From positions 5,022,001-5,086,000 of the forward strand of contig JAEILZ010000002.1 in the NCBI GenBank assembly GCA_018873225.1: 64,000 nucleotides of DNA, given 5' to 3'. Numbering within the stretch: position 1 is the stretch's first letter; every line of letters starts with the position of its first letter. The translations under genes were made by a program, and so were the position numbers. Origin of the DNA: [Phialemoniopsis] sp. UDSM-2020 (lineage: Eukaryota > Ascomycota > Sordariomycetes > Thyridiales > Thyridiaceae). Below the pieces are notes generated by a model, which had not been told where the DNA came from, ran no database searches, and worked only from the letters and a program-made list of their open reading frames with translations. Shown one piece after another: positions 55,769 to 64,000 of the stretch.

Positions 55769-57072
55769 TTAGAAGACCAAAGCCGCCATGACGCAAATCG
55801 CAGCCATCGAAAGTGCACCCAGTGGGGTTCTGCTGGTAGCTGCGCCATTCGTCGGGAACTTCTTCTCAGTCGTCCCAGTGCCGCTCGGGCTAGCAATGGA
55901 GCAGCTCGCCGTCCCGCAGTCATACCCGCTCGGGCAACAGCCGGGGACCGGTCCGGCACTCGCAGGGCAGAGGAACCACCCGTCGGCGCAAGTGGACGAC
56001 TGCGCCGCGGGGATATCCGTAGCCGGCACCACGATGGTGGCGCCGTTGGAAATTATGGTGGTCGACGCCACCGGGGGGCAGCTCGTCGTGTGGCAGTCCC
56101 GCCCCGTCTGGCAGCATCCGCCGCCTGCAGTCGCCAGGCAGCCGTAGAAGCCAGTCGGGCAGTACCCCGAGGGCGTGTTGGGCGTCGATGCTGTCTGATC
56201 TGAGGATGCCGTCAGGGTCGGCTTGACAGGGGCGACTCCGCCCGTCGAGGAACTGCCGCTGCTCGGTACCGTCGTCTGCGTAGTTGTTCGAGTCGTCGGC
56301 CCTGGTGACGGCGGCGTTTGGGTGACTATTACGGTGACCACGACCGTCGAAGGCTCCGCCTGTCCTGGTAGAACGCTCGTTGACGTCGTAGTAAAAGTCG
56401 TAGGTTGCGCTGGTGCAGGCTCGACTGTTGAACTGCGAACGCCTATTTGAAGATTAGTCAACATCTGCCTGATACGGATCGTGATCAGGAAGACCTACAT
56501 CCTACCCCTTCGCATACATATCCCGCGATGCAACAGCCGCCCCCGAGGTCTTGCGCACAGGCAAGATCCCCTGAACCGCACGAGGTGATTTTACCACCAC
56601 ACGTCTGTCCGCTGGCACAACATCCTACGGGTCCCAGGCCCGTGTCCTGAATCTTATAGCATGTCGTCCCTTCGTGACAGCAACTATACGGATACCCGAT
56701 GCCCTCGCAGCTGTTGGTGCCAGCAGGGCAACCCCATTGCCTCCTCTGTAAGCGCGCAAGCACTTCCCAGCCCGAGCTTCGCTGTTCTGTCCGGTGCGGC
56801 GCAAATGCTGGTCGAAAGGGCAGTATGGCTGAGCTGTTTGCTGCTAGCAGGTTTGCCTCTTCGTCTAAAAGATGTGAGTCGCTGAGGCCTGAAGTGCTGG
56901 GCTCTTCAAAGGCGTAGTACTCGGCGAGGAACTTTTCACCGCCATCAAGCCCCATCTTGCGAATGACTGTAGGAAGGGCTGCGGGTGGTTCATCCTGCTG
57001 TGCTTCGGCATGACCTGCAGCCAGTAGGAGAAGACTCGCAGGAAGGCCTAGCCTTCTGGTTGAGAAATGCAT
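55769..57072 (-). CDS. Cysteine-rich GPI-anchor-type surface protein with repeated CC modules
   Basis: Exons 57072-56499 and 56442-55769 on the minus strand give 415 residues. The donor GTAGGT and acceptor AATAG were chosen because the join keeps a cysteine (EGVGC-VRSSTVE); branch site TTGACTAATC. Signal peptide 1-24, then a propeptide-like region to LQRR (110-111), a Kex2-type dibasic site just before QWGCPAG. Repeated modules share C-x(5-7)-C...GCC-x(2)-G-x(2)-C: around CPAGTNSC, GPVGCCASGQTC, GGGCCIAGYVC, GGGCCQTGRDC and PGCCPSGYDC. A Thr/Ser/Pro stalk separates the third and fourth modules, and a hydrophobic C-terminus (MAAICVMAALVF) suggests a GPI anchor. Function unknown; likely cell wall or secreted. 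Confidence 0.85.
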
Positions 57073-57759
57073 GCTGTCAGTCGAGGGACGAAGCCGAGGC
57101 GAATTCGAGACAATCAGATGAGCGCGGCTTGCGATTCGCGGCACCTCGAGACCGGTTCCTTGGATGTATTCGCTGGAAATGGAGCTTCGTAGCTCAAAAA
57201 CTCGTGGAGGACATTGCAAACAGGACACAAGATTTCTTCACGAGACAATAGGCGGTCTAGATGGACGTCATTTTCCTCGAGAGAATGGGATTGTATCTGG
57301 AGCAGGGCTCTGGCTGACTCTGTACTAGCCTTGTTCGCCCGGCGACGTGGATGGCTACTTAAAAAAAGACGTGGTTGGAGAGCTACAGGGGTCTTCCTGG
57401 ACACAGCTATGACCCCTGCCGCCCCAGTTCAAGCATCGTCGATCACTTGTACGACATGGGCAGCATAATCCTAGGAACGTATTCTTCATTCTGCATAGAT
57501 GCTGAAGCTAGAGCAATTGACTTTGAACAACGGCGTCACCGTTCCCGGAACCATACTTTGTGTGCATTGGGTCCCTCAATTCGAGATCTCGAGGAATGCG
57601 GGACGTTCCATCTTTAGCTCAACGGTTGTTTCCGTCCCGCCAAGTCTAGTCTAAGACACATCACGATTCAATGCAGATCCAGCTCGCTATGTTACACATA
57701 TTGTACATTGAGATTGGGTATCACAGTCTAATGGTACACAAAATTTACATGGAATATCC
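57073..57759. other. Intergenic
   Basis: Promoter of the cysteine-rich surface protein gene and 3' flank of MRM1; no supportable gene. Confidence 0.5.
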
Positions 57760-59526
57760 TCACCAGAGCCCCAGGTCATCTTGCCTCGTCTCCTTGAAAA
57801 CGGACTTGGTCTGTTTCTTTAAGAATGACGAGCAGAGTAATCCGGCTGCTACACTGACGTTCAGGCTGTCGACCACGCCCGAGCCCGACTGGTTCGGTAT
57901 ATTGACCTCAAAGTCCGCCTGGGATTTGATGGCCCTGGGCAGACCTTCTCCTTCGCTGCCCACGACAAGAACACAGGGATCCTCAAGTAGAGGGTCAGCA
58001 GTCTCCACATCGTCGAGATCGACCTGTTTCCGACGAGTTGACCGTGATGTGGCCGGCACAGCTGCGTAAATCTTCCACCCAGCCTCCTTGGACTGCGCCA
58101 GAAAGCTCGCGGGCGAGTCGATTGAGAAGAGCGTCAAAGTCTCGCATGCCCCTGCCGAGGCCTTTAGCGCCACTGGCGTCAGCGAAGCGGAGCTCCTCTT
58201 GGAGATGGCGACGGCGTTCACCCCAAGGAAGCTGGCGGTACGGAGAATCGCACCGAGGTTTCCAGGGTCCAGGACTTGGTCAAGCATGAGAACCAGCGGC
58301 TTGTGCGTGCCAGAAGATGCGGGAACAAACTCAGAAGTCCCGTTGACGGTCGCTTCTTCGCTTGACTGATGGCCCGGAATGATCTTGTATCCAGACCGGC
58401 CGTTCACCTCGGCAAGCTCCCCAAGGCCAGCTAGCGGTTGCTGCGGTAGCGGCGACGCCTCAAGAACATAGCCGTTGTGCGGACGACCCAAGCTCATCTT
58501 CTCCATCATCCGCTGCCCACTCTCGTCGATATTGACCGTCGGAAGTCCCATCCTCTTAGCGAGCTTTTCGATAACGAAGTCGTTTGCGATATTTTGGCGA
58601 TTTGCCCCGCTATAGATGTACAACTTGTAGAGTTTGCGTCGCGATGATTGTAAAGCAGCCTCCACCACGGACTTTCCGTAGAGGAATTGGGACGCTGCGG
58701 TCGTGTATGGGATTGACACTGGAGCGGGTGTGTCTTTGACAGGCCGGCTCTGGCTGTCGCCGCGATCGTCTCTCCCCCCTCTGGTTCGTCTATCGTCCGG
58801 TCTCAATCTCGCATCTGTCCTGAAGCCAGACCGATCATCCTGTCTCGAAAAGGATCGTCTCTTGTCGCGGTTCTCCCGTGGGGAGCGATCCCAAGAACCA
58901 CTTTCTTGATAGGGTCTATCCCTTCTCCCAGACATGCTCTTTTCCGCATCTGACCTGTCATTCGTCCAAGGACTTCGCCGCGACGGGGAATCTCGTGTCG
59001 TAGTATTGCGGTCAGAACGAGGCTCTCTGGTGAAATGGCTATCGAAATCGTCGTCTCGACAGAGAGATTCCCTCTTCGTGTTGAGATCTTTCAGTTGTGC
59101 TTGCAGCTGGCCGCTCTTCATCTGATAAACGAGGCTCTTTTTGCCAAATCCATCTTCCGGGTCGTAGAAACGGGCTCGTCTGGTCTTCGTCTCCGGTCCA
59201 GGCTTCTCTGTGATATCCTTTTTACCCCTTCGTATGCGGAATGTAGGTTCTGGTGCCTCTCGTCTCTCTCGTCGTTTGTCAACGATCATTTGGGCAGCTC
59301 GAGACAGCTGAGGGCCTTGAGGCCTGGCTCGCTCGGAGCGTCGCAATCCACGGTGGATTGCCGAGAGGGAGGAATTGCAGGCGAAGGACTGCTTGGGAAC
59401 GTTCAATGTACTCTGAAGAAAGAGACATCTTGGAGATAGATTGGGGCCCAGGGGGGGCCTAGATATCCTCAGCATGGCTGCTGTTGTGTCAAACCTAGAA
59501 GCACTCCATGCATGGGACTTGAGCAA
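57760..59526 (-). CDS. mrm1: Mitochondrial 21S/large rRNA 2'-O-ribose methyltransferase (MRM1-like, SpoU family)
   Basis: Single exon, 588 residues, or 571 from the second Met (MLRISRPPLGP), which begins a typical mitochondrial presequence. Residues about 280-375 form the substrate-binding domain (FLYGKSVVEAAL, KLYKLYIYSG, GRPHNGYVLEASPL). The SPOUT knot follows with its three motifs: LDQVLDPGNLGAILRTASF, VLVVGSEGEGLPRAI and DSLNVSVAAGLL. The family methylates a conserved guanosine in the mitochondrial large rRNA using S-adenosylmethionine. An unusual Arg/Asp/Ser-rich insert fills residues about 155-270. The gene is divergent from the remodeller gene, with 384 bp between starts. Confidence 0.92.
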   Translation of the reverse strand: MLKSHAWSASRFDTTAAMLRISRPPLGPNLSPRCLFLQSTLNVPKQSFACNSSLSAIHRGLRRSERARPQGPQLSRAAQMIVDKRRERREAPEPTFRIRRGKKDITEKPGPETKTRRARFYDPEDGFGKKSLVYQMKSGQLQAQLKDLNTKRESLCRDDDFDSHFTREPRSDRNTTTRDSPSRRSPWTNDRSDAEKSMSGRRDRPYQESGSWDRSPRENRDKRRSFSRQDDRSGFRTDARLRPDDRRTRGGRDDRGDSQSRPVKDTPAPVSIPYTTAASQFLYGKSVVEAALQSSRRKLYKLYIYSGANRQNIANDFVIEKLAKRMGLPTVNIDESGQRMMEKMSLGRPHNGYVLEASPLPQQPLAGLGELAEVNGRSGYKIIPGHQSSEEATVNGTSEFVPASSGTHKPLVLMLDQVLDPGNLGAILRTASFLGVNAVAISKRSSASLTPVALKASAGACETLTLFSIDSPASFLAQSKEAGWKIYAAVPATSRSTRRKQVDLDDVETADPLLEDPCVLVVGSEGEGLPRAIKSQADFEVNIPNQSGSGVVDSLNVSVAAGLLCSSFLKKQTKSVFKETRQDDLGLW

Positions 59527-59910
59527 GCTCCGGGAATTTGTTGACGATCCTTAAGAGTCCCCAAAAATTATTTAGCTTATCGCCGGTTCGACGGTGTTAT
59601 CGGAGTGCGCTAAGGTTGATTTGCAAGGGTTCGTTCACTAATTAAGTTTTAATGGGAACGCGTCTGATTGCCGCGTCCAGTCTCAACACCACCGCATTCC
59701 GGACCCGGCAATCAACTGCACAGTATTTCCACCTCGAGTAACGATGCCACATAATTGCGCGTTGTTTGCATGATTTTCGCTATGGTCTGTCATTCTCTTC
59801 GTGATCGGGACTTATCAAATTGTCCAAGAGCTAATCGTCGAGCCTTCAGATCGCTTGTCGCAACAACATCCCACCAGAGCCGTCCATATTGCGCCTCGCC
59901 GAGCTTCGCG
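59527..59910. promoter_or_regulatory. Shared bidirectional promoter of mrm1 and the remodeller gene
   Basis: 384 bp between divergent starts. It holds one ACGCGT (MCB-type) hexamer at 59658-59663. In-frame ATGs at 59770 and 59782 could lengthen the remodeller N-terminus. Confidence 0.4.
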
Positions 59911-62900
59911 ATGGAGGGCTTCCGTGATAATCCCGACGAGGAGTTATCACTCGAGGATACCCGAATGAGCTTTGACTTTGAGTCTGTTCCCACGGACGGC
60001 GCAGAAGAGAGCGACAATGCCTCTGCCGAGTCGCCTCCGCCCGCGACGGAGCCAGTGGCGGAGGTGCCCTCGGAGCCCGAGGGAAAAGAAGTTATCATGG
60101 CCGAGGTCGCGGACGATACTGAGGATCCTAGCTATGTGGTCATAAATTCAGATGTTGTCGTGGACCCTCAGGGCGCAAAACGGAAGGCTTTTCCGACGGG
60201 CAACATCTCAGACCTATTCGAGATCGCGATTCGCATACTTCCACCCGAAGTCGTGGATGAATACAGACGACCTCCCCCGAGCGATCACCTGCTTAACATT
60301 CTGGAGAGGGTCGGGGTTTCTCGAGGTCAAGAGTGGTACAAGGTTGAATTTGATGACGGGAGGCTCGAGGAGGTGAGTTTAGCCATCTCGTCTCAATGTC
60401 TTGCCCCCCTTCCTCATCCCCTACTCTGCCACATCCCTTGCCTTTCTGGCACGATATTCTTGCAAGTCAAATTCGAGCTGCTTCCAACCAAGTCGCAGCA
60501 GACATCTCTGACTTCGCTCTCATCTCATCTTTTGGCTGCCTGATTCATCCTGATTCATATTCGCAGCGACTTCTCACCCATCTCTTTCCCCATCATCTCC
60601 CCCCATCCTTCAAACCCATCCCAAACTGTCTCAAGTCCATTCTCTCCACCTCGTATATCTTCTCGACCTGAATTTTTCTTCCTCCACGCTTACCATTCCC
60701 ACATCAACCTGCCCATCGCCCCCTTCGCCTGCCCCCCTCACTTTCTCCTTCACCCTTTCTTCACACTGGGATCATCTACAAGATCTTGTTCGTAGCTACA
60801 GCTATTCAGCACCTGAACAGCTGCTACATCTTCGTCTAAAAAGCATTTGGATTTCGCATCCATCCTATGCTTGGATCCCTCACATCACCTTCTCTGATCA
60901 CAACAAGGGCGAAACTTTGAGTGGCAGAACAAATCACCCATCTGCCATCAACTTCTACCTCAGAAATTTCTCCCCAAATCCTCTTTTGTTTGTTTTCCTC
61001 ATACCCCAACAGCACCGCGGCCAAGTACCGCTTCTTCCTCTCAAATGACGTCTTCTAAGCATAACTAATCTTATTGCTATCAAGATGTCATATGACGACG
61101 TCATGACCTTCAAGAACGGACGGAACACCCTGCGCTCGTTCAAACGGTCTGATCCATTGCTGGACAAATACGCCAACATGTCCAAAAAGCGCAAACCCAA
61201 CCAGGATTCGGACTACGATACTGACCACACATCGGATCGGTCCGAGATGGACGGCGAAGACCTCGATGCTCGTGCGGCTGAGGTTGAAGAGTCTGATGAA
61301 GACAATGACAGCGATTCAGTGGAACATCATGCGCAGCCGCGTGGCGGTCATCGCCTCCAGGATCTTCGGAATCCCCGCAGAAGTTCCCGACAAGCATCCA
61401 TCCAGACCTCAGTAGCCGGAACTTCAGGTGATGATCACGAATTGGACACCGGTTGTCGTCGGCTTCGTTCGCGAAATCGGCTGCCGGCGGCCCAGAACGG
61501 AAGGGCCACTAGTACCTCGAATGCCTTTGACGATGATGCGGATGAGCTTGCTGGTGATGATGACGACGGAGACGTGTACCTCGTGAGATCTGACCTTCAA
61601 CCTGTCAAGCCTCACAAGCGCCGCAAGAAGAACGGCAAGGGCAGGTCTGCCGCTTTGTTTCGACGCTTGCGTGAAGGTTCGATTGAGTTCGAGACTCGCC
61701 GTTCCTCGCGGTCGAACAAGAACACAAAGAACATGGCAGACATGGTCAATGTGGATGAAGACATCTACATGGAAGAGGACAGGGCTCCAGCGGCCCCCAA
61801 GGTCATCAGCATGAAGGAGATCTTCCCACTTGTGAGCGCAGATTCCACAGATGTCCATACACCCTTCTGCGACGCATGTCACGGGGGTCCTCACGCGGCT
61901 CACAAAGGACCACTTATCCCTTGCCAAGGTTGCTCGGTCTCATACCACAAGACCTGTATAGGCGTTCGTAGCGCGCGTGAACACCTTGTCACCAAGATCG
62001 GCCCGGAACACTTCGTCCTACAGTGTCGTTGGTGCATCGGACTCTACAACAAGAAGGATCCGACAGCGCCCAATCATGCCACATGCCAGGAGTGTCGTGA
62101 AGACGGTGCTGCCTGCGCCCCTTTCTCCACCAAGAAAACCACTAAACAGGAGGAGAAAATCCGACAGGAGAACGGAGGCGTTGACCCAATCACACCCGTT
62201 GACTTTTCGTTAGTGAACAAAGCCGAGAATGTCCTCTTCCGCTGTAAATCCTGCCGGAGGGGCTATCACGTGGAGCACATGCCGTTACCTGGCCAAGACG
62301 GTAGCATCGGGTCTGATGTTCGCCGCGATGAGTGCCTTCAGGAGTATGCCATCGAATGGCAGTGTCCGGACTGTCTAGACCAGACCGACAAAGTTGCCGG
62401 CCTTGTTGCTTGGCGACCGAAAGATCCTGTCTCGTACCGACCTGGCCAGCAGCTTTCCGACTTTGGCGAGGATGACAAGGAGTATCTCATCAGGTGGGAA
62501 GGCAAATCCCATGCTCACTGCACTTGGAAGCCTGGATCTTGGGTTTGGGGCGTCATAAACGCTAGGATGCGTATAGCCTTTGCCAAAAACAAGGGTGGTG
62601 ATCCCCAATTCGAAGAGAAGGACGCGATCCCAGATGAGTATCTCCTCGCAGACATTATGCTTGCGCTAAGGTACAAACACCACGTGCGTGCCAACACCAA
62701 GGAAGAGGAGATGCGATACATTGACGACATTGTCGAAGCCAAGCTCAAATTCCAAGGTCTAAGCTACGATGAAGCTGTCTGGGATAAGCCGCCGCCCAGG
62801 GACTCTGGACGGCTATGGAACGCCTTCGAATCTGCATACCTCGAGTATCTGAATGGCAAATATTTTGAGAACGAGCCCGTCTCCACTATGAAACAGCGGA

Positions 62901-64000
62901 TCTCGGAGCATCTTGAGCGTGCCGAAGATTTCGAGGCCCTCAAGGTCCAGCCCGCCGGACTCAGGCACAAGCTTCTGGGCTACCAGTTGGATGGCCTGAA
63001 CTGGCTCCTTTGCAACTTCTATATGGGCAAGAGTGTCGTCCTCGCAGACGAGATGGGACTCGGGAAGACCGTGCAGGTGATTGCCTTCATCACCTCGCTA
63101 GTGCAGGATTCACCTCGTTGCTGGCCGTTCTTGATTGTCGTGCCCAACTCTACCTGTCCCAACTGGCGCCGCGAGATAAAGACTTGGGCACCTGATCTTC
63201 GAGTCGTGACTTACCACGGCGGCAAGGCTGCACAAACCCTCGCCTACGAGAATGAGCTGTTTCCGAATGGCTCTAAGGACATGAAGGCTCATGTCGTCAT
63301 CATGTCTTATGACTCAGCACAGGACGATGAGACGAGACGCCTTTTCAAGACTGTGCATTGGGCGGGCCTGGTCGTTGATGAAGGTCAACGACTCAAGAAC
63401 GACGGCAATCTCCTATATGGCGCTCTTCAAGCCTTGAGGATTGAGTTCCGATTGCTGCTGACCGGTACTCCTCTACAGAACAACAAGAGGGAGTTGTTCA
63501 ACCTGATTCAGTTCATTGATCGGACCAAGAATGCAGCTGCTCTAGACGAGAAATATCAAGAGATCAACGCTGAGAATCTTCCCGAGATCCATCAGCTGAT
63601 TCGCCCCTACTTCTTCCGCCGCACCAAGAACGAGGTGCTGGTCAAGATCATCCCTCCTATGGGCCAAATCATCGTGCCCGTCACGATGACTTCCTTGCAG
63701 GAGAAACTTTGCAAGTCTATCATTGCCAAGAACCCTGATCTGATCCGTTCCATCTTCGCCAAGGGTAAGATGAAGGCCACTGAGCGCGGTAGCCTCAACA
63801 ACATTCTTATGCAGCTTCGCAAGTGCCTTTGCCATCCTTTTGTATACAGCGGAGCAATAGAAGAACGGATAGCCGATCCACTCATCCTGCATCGAAACTT
63901 GGTCGAGGCATCTTCCAAGCTCATGCTGCTGAACATCATGCTGCCCAAACTTAAGGAACGCGGTCATCGTGTGCTGCTCTTCAGCCAATTTCTCACCGAG
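59911..64000 (+). CDS. PHD/chromo/SNF2 chromatin remodeller, Mit1/CHD-like (C-terminus beyond window)
   Basis: Exons 59911-60372 and 61085-64000; 1126 residues are visible and the frame is open at the window end. Start chosen at ATGGAGGGC (context CGCGATGG). The intron is 712 bp, with donor GTGAGT, branch ATAACTAATC and acceptor ATCAAG. The join rebuilds a Tudor/chromo-barrel-like strand pair (WYKVEFDDGRLEE then MSYDDVMTFKNG). An acidic, basic-rich linker follows, then a PHD-type zinc finger from about residue 413 (FCDACHGG, IPCQGCSVSYHKTC), a second cysteine-rich region from about 489 (CQECRED, FRCKSCRRGYHVEHM, CPDC), a chromo-like segment near 618 (YLIRWEGKSHAHCTWKPGS) and the SNF2 ATPase from about 778 (LLGYQLDGLNWLL, LADEMGLGKTVQ at about 807, VVDEGQRLKND, LLTGTPLQNN), then the start of HELICc (VLLFSQFLTE). 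The layout matches Mit1, the SHREC heterochromatin remodeller, and Mi-2/CHD proteins. Confidence 0.9.

Overview
The window comes from a filamentous ascomycete fungus, most likely a Sordariomycete. The evidence is the gene content (an Atf1/AtfA-type bZIP factor with its fungal N-terminal regions, a SUR7/PalI-family membrane protein, Ser/Thr-rich GPI-type surface proteins, a Mit1/CHD-like remodeller) and the introns, which are mostly 50-135 bp with GTRAGT-like donors, CTRAC-like branch points and YAG acceptors. No species can be named from sequence alone. Genes are single units on both strands; there are no operons, no CRISPR array, no convincing tRNA or rRNA gene, and no recognisable transposon.

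Layout. 0-3.6 kb: no gene. 3.6-8.8 kb: a putative mitochondrial protein, a SUR7/PalI-family protein and a GST-like protein. 8.8-12.7 kb: empty. 12.7-17.6 kb: the bZIP factor Atf1 and the kinetochore subunit Dsn1. 18.2-26.0 kb: SDHAF2/Sdh5, the p24 cargo receptor Erv25, U1 snRNP C and a 1070-residue fungal protein of unknown function. 26.0-31.8 kb: a long gene-poor stretch. 31.8-39.9 kb: a GPI-type surface protein, an HD-domain phosphohydrolase, a CBM48-type protein and an amidohydrolase resembling L-rhamnono-lactonase. 39.9-44.1 kb: gene-poor, ending in the long leader of a 77-residue protein. 44.9-50.0 kb: a DUF1365 protein, the coactivator MBF1 and the licensing factor Cdt1. 50.0-52.7 kb: empty. 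52.7-57.1 kb: a GFA/CENP-V-type protein and two adjacent cysteine-rich GPI-type proteins. 57.8-64.0 kb: the mitochondrial rRNA methyltransferase MRM1, divergent from a PHD/chromo/SNF2 remodeller cut off by the window end.

How they fit together. The genes are mostly unrelated housekeeping functions: replication licensing (Cdt1), chromosome segregation (Dsn1), splicing (U1-C), secretion (Erv25), mitochondrial biogenesis (SDHAF2, MRM1), transcription (Atf1, MBF1) and chromatin (Mit1-like). No metabolic gene cluster is visible. Exon boundaries below were worked out by hand from splice signals and reading-frame continuity; for multi-exon genes the coordinates give the whole span and the exons are in the text.

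The most interesting signals are: paired MluI cell-cycle boxes upstream of cdt1; a weak-donor intron that splits the Atf1 DNA-binding domain; a U1-C intron that reads as in-frame Pro/Ala-rich coding sequence; paired Aurora-type sites in Dsn1; a 712-bp intron in the remodeller whose next exon opens with ATG; and a surface protein built from repeated CC-containing modules. I saw no clear evidence of a wholly new biological system.
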